Source: Oxalicibacterium flavum
Lineage (GTDB): Bacteria > Pseudomonadota > Gammaproteobacteria > Burkholderiales > Burkholderiaceae_D
Length of the DNA: 64,000 nucleotides
Assembly (NCBI RefSeq): GCF_014635065.1
Contig: NZ_BMCG01000001.1
Coordinates: 62,001 to 126,000, forward strand
Direction of reading: 5' to 3'
Shown here in pieces: positions 32,401 through 41,907 of this stretch (position 1 is its first letter; each line of letters starts with the position of its first letter). The position numbers and the translations under genes were made by a program. Below the pieces are notes generated by a model that was given only the letters and a program-made list of their open reading frames with translations, did not search any database and was not told the origin of the DNA.

Positions 32401-35400
32401 GATAACCGGCACCATCGCCGGCGCCTTCGCTGCTGTCGGCCGTACCCACGGTAATCGTGCCCTGATCCGCCGCCAGCAACGCCTGCGGCCGCAGCGCCAG
32501 CGCGTCGGCCGCCCCCAGGTCGGCGCCGGCGACCAGCCGCAGTCCCCACGAATCTCCGGTCTGCAGCAGGCCGCTGCGGTCCGCCGCGTCGAAGCCGTCG
32601 CTCAGATGGCCGAGCAGCTTCAGATTGCCGGCCGCGCGCAGCGTCAGGCTGCCGGCCCGCGCGCCACTGAAATCGGTCCACAGGTTCCAGTCCGATGCCA
32701 TGTCCAGGTCGCCGCTGCTGCGAATCTCGATGCCCGGCGCCACCGTCCAGCCGCTCCCCACGCGGGCGGCAATGGCCACAGCACGGTTCGCGAAATCCTG
32801 GCCTTCGGACACGACCTGCGCCTTGATCGCATCGACCGAGGCGCTGTCGTAGGTGCGCGTGCCTTCCAGCACCGCCAGACGCGCACCGCGCACCTGCACG
32901 CCGAGCGGGTCGGCGGCCACGTCGCTGTTGGCGGCATTGCGCTGCGCACGCAGGCGCACCACGCCCTGCTCGCCGCCGCCGACATCGATCAGTCCGGCGG
33001 CAGCTTCCAGCCTGCCGCCCACGGCGTCCAGCGTGACCCGGCCGCTGCCCAGTTCGCCGGTGCTGCCGGCCAGCAGTTGGGCCTGCGCGCCGACGGCGAT
33101 ACCGTTGCCGCCGCTGATGCGTATCGAACCGCCATACGGCGCGCGCGCATCCACCACGCCCTGCACGGTAACCTTGCCGTGATCGGCCATCAGGACGAAG
33201 TCCTGCGCCGCGGTCGCGCCGTCGAGTACCACGTTCCCCTGGCGCACGCGGAAGTGACGCGCGCGCGTAAAGCCGGCCTCGTCCAGACGGGCCGCCAGGA
33301 CACCGAAGTCGGATAAGGCATCGATGTCCAGATTGAAGGCGCCTGCCAGTCCGCCCTTGCCGGCCTGCGCGTGGATGACGCCGTCCAGCGTCACCGCGCC
33401 GCCGTCTTCGGCGGTAACCGACAATTGCCCGGCATCGCCGCCGCCGGCCTGCGCCGCCAGATCGATCACACTGCCGTTCTGCAGGCGCACGTCGCCGCCG
33501 AGGGAGGAAAGATCGACGCGCCCCGCATCAGCGTATTCAATCTGGTCGAACATCGCGCGCGCGAGACCACCGACGTCGATGCGGGCCGCATCCGTCAGCA
33601 CCAGATCGCCGGCCGTGGCCGTCAGCGACACGGTACCGCCCTGCATCGCCGCATGACCGCCGAAGACGACGCTGCCGCCGCTCAGTGCCAGGCTGGAACC
33701 CAGGCTGTCGGCCGATACCGGTGTCTGGACACCGGCGTCCGACAACACCTGCAACGCGCCTTGCGTGCCCAGCGACTGGCTGGCGCCGCCGCGGCCAGTC
33801 AGCAACGGCGTGTTCAGCGTCACAGCACTGCTGCCGGCATCGAGTGCGCCGCGTCCTTCGCCAACGATCTGCCGCGCGCCTTGCAGCATCACGGCGGCAA
33901 AACCGGCGATCGCCTTGTCGCCCTCGCCGAGTACCAGTTCGTCGGCGTTCAGCGCCAGCGTGCCGCTGCCTGCGGCCACGATTGCGCCGGTGGCCGTGGC
34001 CGCAGTATTGCGCAATACCACGGTGCTGCCGTCGATCCGTACGTCATGCCCGCCATGTCCGACCAGACGCGCGCCGTCCAGCACCACCGTGTGCAGCCCC
34101 GCGCCGGTCAGGTCCACCGAGCGATGGAAGTCGAAGTCGGAATAGCTGCGCAGCGTCAACTGGCGCGAACGCGACAGTTGCGTCAGCGTTGCCTGATCCA
34201 GCACCATGCCGTCGCTGCCGCCGCCAAAACCGATGCGTCCCGATGACACCGACAGGTCCGTGCCCGACAGCACGGCCGAAGCCGCCAGATCGGTGGTGCG
34301 CGTGGCATCGATCAGCAGCGCCGCACCGCCCTCGATCCGGGCATTCGCCCCCACGCTGACGCGCCCGCCCAGCGTCGTGTCCACGCCCTGGCGCACCACG
34401 CGCGAAGCCGCCGCGTTGGACACGCGCAGCAAGGCGCCCCAGTCGGCGGCCGGCGCCGTCAGCACGTCGTCGGCAGCGTCCTTCTCGTCGATCACGCCGT
34501 CCCAGTTGTCATCGAGGTTCCCGTCGGGGTCGGTATAGACCGCCTGCCGCTGCGGCGCGACCACCAGATCGCCCTGGCTGGCGCCGCTGCCTTCGCGCAC
34601 GGCAATGCGACTGTCGGCATCAACGATCAATTCATCGGCCGCGGCCAGGATGATTTCGGCTCCGCTCAACACCGAATCCGCATCGTTGCGCACCACGATA
34701 TGCGTGGCCGTCACGTCCACCCGCATGCCCAGCGGATCGCCCGAACGCGTGCCGCCCACCAGCAGGCTGCCGGCGCCGAAGCCCGTCAGGCTGCCCGCGT
34801 CCACCACCAGGTAGCCGTCGGCACGGAGGGCGTCGGCCTCGAGGCCCGCGCCCACGATGGCGATCTTCTCGCCGGCGATGTCCACCAGCCCGCCCAGACC
34901 GCCCGACGCGGCCTGCGAATGCAGACTGCCGTCCAGCACCAGCCGCTCGCCGGCCTTGAACACCACGGCGCCGCCGTCGCGCGGCAGGCGCGGCGTGACC
35001 GGCATCTGGCCGATGTAGCGGGACTGCGTCAGCTTGAAGACCTCGGACGAGAAGAAGGCGTTTGCGCCTGCCTCGTTGTATTCGGTGTAGCCGCGCACCA
35101 CGCTGCCCGGCATCACGCGCCATGACGAACCGAACGCCTGCTGCGAACCGTCGACCGCATTGCGCTCCCGGCCATGCATGGACAGCGAACCGTCGGTGTA
35201 GCGTACGCTGTCGGTACCGCCGGGGGCGGAAACGTGCAATTGTCCCCGTCCCGTATCCTGCACCGCATACGCGCCCGGCAACAGCGCGTACTGTGCCGGC
35301 AGCAGCGTGTACCAGCCCGATGCCAGACCGTCGCCGCCGGACAGCCAGACCTGGCGCCCCGCATCCACGCCCGCCACCGGCGATACGCCCGCGTAACCCG

Positions 35401-38400
35401 GCAGGACGGCGTGCATGCCCGGCAATGCCAGCACATCGTGCGAGCCGCCGGGGCCCGGCACGAATTCGCTCGCATACAGATCGCCGCCACCGGAAATATC
35501 CACCTGCGCACCTTCGGCCAGCACCACTTCCGGCGACTCCATGACGATGCGCTTCTCCGGCGGTGCGGCCAGCCGGTAGTCGGCCGGATTGATGCCCTGC
35601 ATCTGGTATTGCGTCGGGTCCAGCCAGTATTCGCCGTTGCTCAACGCGCCATAAGGCACGGTATGGGAACCGCCCGCCACCGACGTCACCGAGCCGGCTT
35701 CCAGGATCAGACTGTGCGAAGCGGCCAGCGTGATCTGGCCGAAAGGCGCGCGCAGCACGCCGGCCTGCACGATCTCCGGCGCGGCCAGCACCAGCGTGCC
35801 GCCTGCGGACAACGGCGCGACCGCGTCGCCGAGACGCTCGGTGCGCAGCGTCGTCGCGGCGCGTACCGTCGCCTGCACCGCCGTTCCCGGATAGATCTGC
35901 CCGGCACGCAATGTCAGGGCACCGTCCACATCCACGCTGACACGCTCGCCCGGCAGGGTACCCAGACGAATGTCGCGCGCCTGCATCAGCGTCTCGGCGT
36001 AACCGCTGATACGCGCGCCGTGCGCCTTGCCGAACGCCAGTCCTTCGATGTCGATCAGTTCGGCTTCCAGCGACAGGCTGCCTGCCAGCCCGTCGGCCAC
36101 CGGCTGTTCGGCCATGCTGCCGGACAGCCTGATGACGGGCGCGCGCAATGTGACCGCGCCCTCGCCGGTGGAGGCAATGCGCCCGTCCAGTGAAATCGAG
36201 CGGCCCATGACGAGGGAGGCCGGATCGATCCGTATCGGCATGTCCTCCGTCGAACGCAGCGTCAGGTCGGCGAAGCCGCCGCGCGCGAATGCCGAGGCGC
36301 GCACGATCAGGCTGGCATCGTGCGGCGGAACGAACACGTCGCGCATGATGTCCGAACCAAAATAGTTGTCACGGAACAGGTCCAGCACGGCATCGCTCAA
36401 GCCGTAGTTGCCGGGATTCAGCGGTCCCGTCCCTGCAGCAGGCAGCGGATGGCTGTCGGAAAGCACGAACTGCGACGTGCTGCCGCCCGCCGCTGCGGCA
36501 ACCACCAGATCGACAAACTCCCGCGACAGGACGATCGGCGTTCCCCAGTAGAACACCGCGTCGATATCCCAGCCGACCGCCTTGTAGGGATCGGTCATGG
36601 TGCAGTTGGCCCAGTCGCCCAGGCCATTGCAGTCCGGGTCCAGGAATTTGAGGAAATCCAGAATCTGGGATGCCGAATTCCCGCCGCCGACAGGCGCAGA
36701 CGAGGTATAACCGAACAGAAGGCTGCCGCCCATGGCCCCCGGCCCGCCCGCGGCAGCCAGCAGGGTGCTCTCGACGATGCCATTGCCCTTGATCTCGATA
36801 CGGCCGCCATTGCTGTCGACCCGTACCGCCTGCAGATCGCCGCGGGCAAACAGGCCGCCGGACGGCACGTCGATCCAGCCGCTGCTGCCCGACACATCCA
36901 CCAGCGCACCGCGCGCCAGATTCAGGCTCTCGGCCTGCAGCACGATCTGTCCGCCGGCCAGCACGCGCCCCTGACGGCCGCGCGCGCCGGTGTCGTCGAT
37001 CATGGACTCGCCGCGCGCCAGCAGGCTGGCCCCCGAGTGCAGCGACAACGACTGGCTTTCGATGTCGATACGGCCGGCAGGTGCCTCCAGCGTGCCGCGC
37101 ACGTTGACCTCTCCATGCATTCCACCGGCAGGCGATCCCGCCATCTTCAGCGTACCGCCCAGATCCGTGGCCAGCGTCGCGCCGGCCGCCACGTCGATCT
37201 GCTGCCCGTACAGCCACAACCCGCCCGTTGCACGCGCCAGCCGTTCGTCGGAAGGCGCGTGACCGATGCTGCCCAGTTCCGCCAGCGACGTGCCGGTGGA
37301 TGCCTGCACATAGTCTTCCGGCGTCAGATTGACGACGTGCGCCTGCTGTCTCGCCGTCACGCCTTCCGGCACGATGATGTCGTGTCCCTGCGCCTCCACC
37401 GTCAACGAACGGAAACCGCGTTCGCCGTACAGGCCGGCCGGCAGCAACAGGGTATCCGTGCCATCCTGCGCCAGTGCGCCGCCGATCTGCACATTGCTGT
37501 TTACCGTCAGTTCCAGTGCGCCGCCCGATCCTGCCGCATATGCGTGCAGGCTCACATTCTCCAGACCGCTCTCGTCGCTCACGCCCCACAACATCACGCG
37601 GCCTGCATCGCCGACGCTCAGCACGGGCCGCCCGTTCTTGCCGTAGACCTGCCCGCCACCCGACACATCGATGGCGCTGCCGGCTTCGGCCCGCAGTTCG
37701 CCGGCAAGTATCTGTGCCTGACCGCCGTCCGCTGCCAGGGCACGTGCCGGCAAACCGTCCTGGAGACCGTTGCGCCATTCGCCGGCAACGTCGACACGGC
37801 CGGTGGCGGCCAGCGTCACGCGGCCATCGGTACCCACGCCGATCACGCCGCCCGGGGCGCGCAGCACGCCGGCCACCAGAATGTCCGGCCCTGCGCCTTC
37901 CACCTGTCCCAGCGTAAACGACGCGCCGGGCGACAGCTCCAGCCGGGTGCCGGCCTCGATCGCGGAAGCGTCGGTCACGTAGAAATTGAATTCGCCCAGC
38001 CCCGATGCACCGAGCATCGCGTCCGACAGCCAGGTCTGCTTGATGCGTCCGTCGCGGTCGCCCGTCTCCGTCCCGGACAAATAGCGGAACCAGTCCGCCA
38101 GTTCCGGCGAGTCGAATGCAAAGTCTTTCGGCAGCAGCCGGGGCGCCGCGCTGATGAACAGCCGGCCCAGCGACCATGTGAAATCCTGCGACATGCTGCC
38201 GCCTATGGTCAGGCTGCCGCCCGTATGTGGCACCTCCTGCGCAGCCTGCCGGTCGCCCGTCGTCACGCCGCCCCACAGATCGCCTTCCAGTATCAGGTTG
38301 CGGCCGGCCTTGATCACGATGTCGCCGGCATCGCGCCCCTCGGTATAGCCAGACTCGTAGCGCTTGCCCGCCATCAGCGGAGAAGCGTAACGCTCGGTCA

Positions 38401-40633
38401 CGCCCCAGCGCGCGTTTTCCAGCACGTACTGCCCGGCCAGGCCGACATAGATTTCATTCTCGGGCGCCGAACCGATGTTGTAGATGCGTCCGCTCGCCGT
38501 GCGCAGCATGGTGCTGGTATCGTAGCCGCCCGTATAACGCACCGACCCGCCCGACACATCCAGCAGGGCGCCGGAACGCGTGATGACGTCGCCGTTCCTG
38601 GTGACCAGCGAGATGCTGCCACCCTGCGTGGACAGCTCCTGCAGGTCGGTCTTGCCCACGCCGAGCCAGCCGGTCATGTCGCCCAGACGCGTGCCCACCC
38701 AGGCGCCCTCTTCCCCGTCCACCCATTTCACGCCGGCCATCGGACCGTCGGTGAACATGCCTGCCTTGCGCCGATCCACCACCACCTTCTGACCGCGCAG
38801 CCAGCCCTCTCGATTCAGCAGCGAGTCGCGCAGTTCGTTGATGCGAAACTCGGCCTGGATGAAGTTGCGTTCGGTCGGCACCGGCACATCCCGCAAACCG
38901 CCCACGCTCAGGAAGGCGCCGCTGTCCAGGTAGATGCGGTTGCCGTCGGATTTGGGCGTCACGTCGGCAGAACGGTTTTGCTGCATCACGATGGGAATAC
39001 TGGCCGTATGCACGTCGATGTCTCCGGCCGGCGCCCACACGCCGGCATCGCGCTGCACGTTCACGACCTTGCCGTACAACGACACGCGGCTGCGATCGTA
39101 GCGTGCGTTCAGCGCCGCCAGTTCGATCTCGCCGGTGTCGCCCGCGTCCGGCAGAATGCGCACCACGCTGCCCGATTCCAGCGTCACCGTTCCCGCATCC
39201 CAGCCCAGCAGATGACGTATGTCGCTGCCTTCCGAATAGGCGTAGAAGCCCTGTCCCCAGCCGCGCAAGGTGATCGAACCGTTGCGATTGTTCAGCGCCG
39301 TCGTCGCTTCCAGCAGACCGCCCTGACGCACGCTGTGCGACTGCAGCGTGATGTTGCCGCGCTCGGCACTGATCACGCCGCGATTGCTGGCCTCGTAACC
39401 GACCGTCTCGGCACGCTGGCGCATCATGTCCATCGTTTCCTGAATCACCAGCTGGCCGGCGATCCGGTTGAACAACTGCGCGTCGACTTGGTAATAACCG
39501 AAGGTGCGCGAAGCCGGTGCCGACACCGCCACGTCCAATCCGCGCACGGCATTCTCCTCGTTGTCGTTCGGCGCCTTCAGATAGACGTTCTCGCCCGCGC
39601 CCAGGATCACCTGCCCGTCAGGCGCCGAGATCGTGCCCGCATTGCCGACCTTGGGGGCGAACAGCATGATCTTGCCCGCACCATGCGCTTCCAGTTCCGC
39701 GCCGGCCTCTACCGCGACATTGCCCGGCACCGGTCCCGGATCGTGCGCATTGCCGGTATTGGTGTTTCTTTCGTCCGGAAATTCGCCGAACTGCGGAATG
39801 ATGATGTCGTTACCGCCGGCCACCTCAAACCGTTGCGGATTGGCGATGCCGCGCATGAACTGCTCGTCGGTCAGCTTGAGCGAGGCCGCCACCAGATTGC
39901 GCACGTTGACCTGGCTGGAACCGGTGAAGACGATGCCGTTGCGATTGATGAGGTAGACCGAACCGTCTGCCTTGATCCGGCCCTGGATCTCCGATGGTCG
40001 CGCCTTGGGATCGTTTACACGGTTCAGCGCGATCCATTGGTTGCGACCACTGCTCACATCGGTACCGGCGCGCTGATCGAAGTTCACCGTCGTGTTCTTG
40101 CCAACGTTGAACGTCTCCCAATTCAGGATTGCTTTCTCGGCGGTCTGTTCGATATTGATGGTGGTCCTGCCATCCTTGGCAGTCTGCATCGGCGCCTCGG
40201 CGTTGAGCCAGCCCGCCGTGAGCGAGTTGGTGTCGATCTTGAGACCACCTTCGGTCAGACCGTCAGGAACTGACGATGCTTTTGCCAACGCAGCAGCGCG
40301 TGCGGCCGCCTGCTGAGCGGCAATGGCGCGCGCGGCGATGCCAAGGTTGCCCAGCGATTGCGTGAGCCGGGCATCGGCCGCCTGCTTCTGCGCCGACGAA
40401 CCGGCAAGGTTTGAGACCGGCATACCGTTTGGTAGCTTACCCGTGGCAGTTGCATTACCCTGTACCGCCCCCTTCGCAGCGAACCATGCAGGACTGAATG
40501 CCTGCTGCGCATGCACATTGCCGGCCAATGCGCCGGTGGCAATCAGCAGGCCGATCGCATGCGAAAGCGGCCTGCGTCTGCCGATACGATTGAAGTTAAG
40601 GGAAGACTTGCTGGCGGCACAGATGGATGGCAT
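29444..40633 (-). CDS. giant filamentous-haemagglutinin-like exoprotein (TpsA1)
   Basis: A 3729-aa two-partner-secretion exoprotein. The signal peptide ends near HA-QQA (residue 42). The TPS domain (about 125-330) has NWETFNVGKNTTVNF and an INRNGIVF motif, where NRNG replaces the usual NPNG. The body is a long run of GG-spaced beta-helix repeats. The last 120 residues form the DUF3739-like end, with VASVNVGALTDASAAA and FTVRVLGFG, which is also found in TpsA2. It should fold on the cell surface as an adhesin or toxin-carrying fibre, as proposed for PdtA in P. aeruginosa. No separate toxin domain follows the DUF3739 region. Odd inserts are a Cys pair (about 36590-36645) and an Asp-rich calcium-binding-like loop (34467-34535). 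Confidence 0.93.
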   Translation of the reverse strand: MPSICAASKSSLNFNRIGRRRPLSHAIGLLIATGALAGNVHAQQAFSPAWFAAKGAVQGNATATGKLPNGMPVSNLAGSSAQKQAADARLTQSLGNLGIAARAIAAQQAAARAAALAKASSVPDGLTEGGLKIDTNSLTAGWLNAEAPMQTAKDGRTTINIEQTAEKAILNWETFNVGKNTTVNFDQRAGTDVSSGRNQWIALNRVNDPKARPSEIQGRIKADGSVYLINRNGIVFTGSSQVNVRNLVAASLKLTDEQFMRGIANPQRFEVAGGNDIIIPQFGEFPDERNTNTGNAHDPGPVPGNVAVEAGAELEAHGAGKIMLFAPKVGNAGTISAPDGQVILGAGENVYLKAPNDNEENAVRGLDVAVSAPASRTFGYYQVDAQLFNRIAGQLVIQETMDMMRQRAETVGYEASNRGVISAERGNITLQSHSVRQGGLLEATTALNNRNGSITLRGWGQGFYAYSEGSDIRHLLGWDAGTVTLESGSVVRILPDAGDTGEIELAALNARYDRSRVSLYGKVVNVQRDAGVWAPAGDIDVHTASIPIVMQQNRSADVTPKSDGNRIYLDSGAFLSVGGLRDVPVPTERNFIQAEFRINELRDSLLNREGWLRGQKVVVDRRKAGMFTDGPMAGVKWVDGEEGAWVGTRLGDMTGWLGVGKTDLQELSTQGGSISLVTRNGDVITRSGALLDVSGGSVRYTGGYDTSTMLRTASGRIYNIGSAPENEIYVGLAGQYVLENARWGVTERYASPLMAGKRYESGYTEGRDAGDIVIKAGRNLILEGDLWGGVTTGDRQAAQEVPHTGGSLTIGGSMSQDFTWSLGRLFISAAPRLLPKDFAFDSPELADWFRYLSGTETGDRDGRIKQTWLSDAMLGASGLGEFNFYVTDASAIEAGTRLELSPGASFTLGQVEGAGPDILVAGVLRAPGGVIGVGTDGRVTLAATGRVDVAGEWRNGLQDGLPARALAADGGQAQILAGELRAEAGSAIDVSGGGQVYGKNGRPVLSVGDAGRVMLWGVSDESGLENVSLHAYAAGSGGALELTVNSNVQIGGALAQDGTDTLLLPAGLYGERGFRSLTVEAQGHDIIVPEGVTARQQAHVVNLTPEDYVQASTGTSLAELGSIGHAPSDERLARATGGLWLYGQQIDVAAGATLATDLGGTLKMAGSPAGGMHGEVNVRGTLEAPAGRIDIESQSLSLHSGASLLARGESMIDDTGARGRQGRVLAGGQIVLQAESLNLARGALVDVSGSSGWIDVPSGGLFARGDLQAVRVDSNGGRIEIKGNGIVESTLLAAAGGPGAMGGSLLFGYTSSAPVGGGNSASQILDFLKFLDPDCNGLGDWANCTMTDPYKAVGWDIDAVFYWGTPIVLSREFVDLVVAAAAGGSTSQFVLSDSHPLPAAGTGPLNPGNYGLSDAVLDLFRDNYFGSDIMRDVFVPPHDASLIVRASAFARGGFADLTLRSTEDMPIRIDPASLVMGRSISLDGRIASTGEGAVTLRAPVIRLSGSMAEQPVADGLAGSLSLEAELIDIEGLAFGKAHGARISGYAETLMQARDIRLGTLPGERVSVDVDGALTLRAGQIYPGTAVQATVRAATTLRTERLGDAVAPLSAGGTLVLAAPEIVQAGVLRAPFGQITLAASHSLILEAGSVTSVAGGSHTVPYGALSNGEYWLDPTQYQMQGINPADYRLAAPPEKRIVMESPEVVLAEGAQVDISGGGDLYASEFVPGPGGSHDVLALPGMHAVLPGYAGVSPVAGVDAGRQVWLSGGDGLASGWYTLLPAQYALLPGAYAVQDTGRGQLHVSAPGGTDSVRYTDGSLSMHGRERNAVDGSQQAFGSSWRVMPGSVVRGYTEYNEAGANAFFSSEVFKLTQSRYIGQMPVTPRLPRDGGAVVFKAGERLVLDGSLHSQAASGGLGGLVDIAGEKIAIVGAGLEADALRADGYLVVDAGSLTGFGAGSLLVGGTRSGDPLGMRVDVTATHIVVRNDADSVLSGAEIILAAADELIVDADSRIAVREGSGASQGDLVVAPQRQAVYTDPDGNLDDNWDGVIDEKDAADDVLTAPAADWGALLRVSNAAASRVVRQGVDTTLGGRVSVGANARIEGGAALLIDATRTTDLAASAVLSGTDLSVSSGRIGFGGGSDGMVLDQATLTQLSRSRQLTLRSYSDFDFHRSVDLTGAGLHTVVLDGARLVGHGGHDVRIDGSTVVLRNTAATATGAIVAAGSGTLALNADELVLGEGDKAIAGFAAVMLQGARQIVGEGRGALDAGSSAVTLNTPLLTGRGGASQSLGTQGALQVLSDAGVQTPVSADSLGSSLALSGGSVVFGGHAAMQGGTVSLTATAGDLVLTDAARIDVGGLARAMFDQIEYADAGRVDLSSLGGDVRLQNGSVIDLAAQAGGGDAGQLSVTAEDGGAVTLDGVIHAQAGKGGLAGAFNLDIDALSDFGVLAARLDEAGFTRARHFRVRQGNVVLDGATAAQDFVLMADHGKVTVQGVVDARAPYGGSIRISGGNGIAVGAQAQLLAGSTGELGSGRVTLDAVGGRLEAAAGLIDVGGGEQGVVRLRAQRNAANSDVAADPLGVQVRGARLAVLEGTRTYDSASVDAIKAQVVSEGQDFANRAVAIAARVGSGWTVAPGIEIRSSGDLDMASDWNLWTDFSGARAGSLTLRAAGNLKLLGHLSDGFDAADRSGLLQTGDSWGLRLVAGADLGAADALALRPQALLAADQGTITVGTADSSEGAGDGAGYLVRTGTGDLVVRAGRDLDLAHKESVIYTAGRHDTTTWSDFSTAAPDAVYAVNGGHLDIAAQGSIRARPAGQRFVEWLKRQGNVGADGYFGPYDGGRIRNIPEPPFYEIVYEDPEQSSWWVNHGGFEQGVGALGGGNVTISAGGDLDNLVVVQPTNMRMRGGRSATEAMRMEVRNGGVMTVDAGGAILGGQYYVARGEGRISADRTDIGHRVLVTKDVIRKEFDIAPVLAVGDAQLRVRTAGDLKVQTLIDPLLVRNGWDGRGTWTDPLQNLGAHMSGYTARTALALSSVSGDVTLVNQGEFVFRDVALQSWTTEVDNLAGAGGNLYPARSRVVALSGSVGIQGPMFVMPGERQELAVLAQQDLRFVDRDSVVLQNILSNYSTYVPEIVMARVRPDAVPTPYRPRYTDYGTLNSLLRHLPPYYSYTDDPATLPLVDDFEPARLYAAQGSITELKLYAAKQTWMRAGRDIRNFSVEARNLRSGDTTWMDAGSDIVTMLMPLQQFRSSPSLVRVEGPGLMLMTAGRDVYANEMMVQTLGHQEYDSNNRPVPDSQISGLSTQGAAITIMAGLNRDVAYDAFARAYLDPANVAAMPDYLQSTVDGALLPAYLTDATETRRDDFEKTVRRGLVSYVAEITGETLAPLAAWERFNRLPELTRQQFVRRVFLQELRDAGRDQNYPGQDGLPRNGGYNRGYAAIDTLFPGDGWKGDVMATSLWLRTQAGGDIQVLTPGGGLQVAALGATVLEGAGLVTLASGHINLFAHDDVTVNRSRVLSFVPEAARQGSDQIVWSSQGDIDAGRGAKTVRVPSSPDVVTDEDGNTLILERSDMSGSGIGTVGEGDVDLVAPEGTVNFGDAGVRVAGNFNVAALQVLNAANIEVQGEATGLPVVASVNVGALTDASAAASSAATAAQDMLQRDRNTARQNLPSIFTVRVLGFGSEPEEGAARPTPERGAGYDSGSAFQVLGQGDLPPSRMARLTATERENMKK

Positions 40634-40697
40634 GACGGTTCTCTTCGATGACGATATGTGGGAGATGAATGCGGCCGGCGTGCCGGCTTTCTTTCTC

Positions 40698-40724
40698 TTA
40701 GACGAATATCGATGAAGGAAGCTG
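40698..40724 (-). promoter_or_regulatory. possible weak ECF promoter before tpsA1
   Basis: The minus strand has CGTCTAA (40704-40698), the same core as the -10 of the two composite promoters, 65 bases before the tpsA1 start. With the same 15-base spacer the -35 is CAGCT against CGGTT, and no Pho-box repeats lie upstream. Chance is quite possible. Confidence 0.3.
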
Positions 40725-40796
40725 TACAGCGATTGTGCAAATCAGTGTCGCCTTTCTCTGTGCCGAGTCTGCAGCACTGGCGTCACCTGAAGAAAA

Positions 40797-41768
40797 TCAG
40801 CGCAGCAGCACGATGCCGCCCGGCAGGTTTTTGACATCGAGATGAAACAATCGCTGGATCTGTGCAATCGCGCCGTCCAGATCGCGTATCTGGAAACGGC
40901 CGCTGACCGGCTTGTCACGCACCGCGCCTGCCAACAGCACGACGCGTCCCGGGCGGTAACGGTTGATCTCGGCGATGACTTCCTCCAGCGCCGTCTTGCT
41001 GAAGGTGAGAATGCCGCTACCCCATGTCGAAACCTGCTCCGCCTGAAGGGTTCGGATCGGCTGCATGCCATTGCTGTCATAGACGACCTGCTGATTTGCA
41101 TGCAGCACTAGTTGCATGCCCGCGACGGTCACGCGCAGACTACCTGCAGTGCAGGTGACGCACTCGCCAGATTCGCGGACGCGGACTTCAAAACTGGCTT
41201 GGTCGGCCTGCAGCCGACCCAGCCCGGTGGCGACGACAAACGGCCTGCCCGGCCTTTCCATTTGTACTGCGACCTCGCCTTCGAGCAGCCGGATGCCGTC
41301 GACCTCACCCATCCCTGCGCGTTGTACCGCGATGCTGCTGCGCGTGTTCATGTTGACGATCACGTCGGACGTCAGGCTGATGCTGCGCTGCTCGCCGGTT
41401 GCCGTACGGTAATCGGCCTGCCAGGCACTCGTTATTGACGGCAGCAGGTCCATGGGCGAATAGAGCAGGACCACGCCGGTCGCCGCGGAGGCAGCCAGCA
41501 CACCGCCCAGGAACAGACGACGACCTGCGTCCATCTGATTCCTGCGGTTGCGACCGGCGCGCAGCATGGCCAGTTCGGAATCATCGATGCCAGCCAGCGC
41601 GGCTGCCGGCAGCAGATCGTTCCATTTTTGCTGTGCTGCGCGAAACGCCTCCTCATGCGCCGTGCTGATGGCGCACCAGCGTGCCAGCGCCCGCGCGTCG
41701 CGGGGACGAAGCGCGCCTGAACGCATACGGCGTACCCATGCGTGCGCCTGTTTCTCCAACTCATTCAT
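40797..41768 (-). CDS. FecR-type anti-sigma factor (VreR-like)
   Basis: A 323-aa inner-membrane regulator. The cytosolic N-terminal DUF4880-like part (5-50, with WVRRMRSGAL and ARALARWCAISTAHEEAFR) holds the sigma factor. One membrane helix is at about 84-104. The periplasmic FecR domain (about 115-215) follows, then an STN-like end (about 255-323, TFSKTALEEVIAEINRYRPGRV). In such systems a receptor's signalling domain binds this end and triggers stepwise proteolysis that frees the sigma factor. It lies 139 bases after the ECF sigma gene and before tpsA1, the order expected for a cell-surface signalling unit. P. aeruginosa VreR is the closest functional parallel I know. Confidence 0.9.
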   Translation of the reverse strand: MNELEKQAHAWVRRMRSGALRPRDARALARWCAISTAHEEAFRAAQQKWNDLLPAAALAGIDDSELAMLRAGRNRRNQMDAGRRLFLGGVLAASAATGVVLLYSPMDLLPSITSAWQADYRTATGEQRSISLTSDVIVNMNTRSSIAVQRAGMGEVDGIRLLEGEVAVQMERPGRPFVVATGLGRLQADQASFEVRVRESGECVTCTAGSLRVTVAGMQLVLHANQQVVYDSNGMQPIRTLQAEQVSTWGSGILTFSKTALEEVIAEINRYRPGRVVLLAGAVRDKPVSGRFQIRDLDGAIAQIQRLFHLDVKNLPGGIVLLR

Positions 41769-41907
41769 GGTCTGTTCTAAGGCGTCGAGAAAGCGTCATA
41801 TCGGATGATTGGTGCGGCTGTCAGCAAGCAAGGCCGTCATCCACTGCAGGTATGCCATATCCATAAGACGATTCTCGTACGCTGAAACTGTATGTTTTTT
41901 TTACTTT

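Noticed and set aside
36320-40273. Very long open frame (over 1300 codons) on the plus strand opposite tpsA1, and similar ones opposite tpsA2 (57119-61222), infB and clpA
   Set aside because: High GC at third positions keeps antisense frames open. The products are Arg/Ala/Val/Asp-rich without domains, while the minus-strand genes have clear family motifs.
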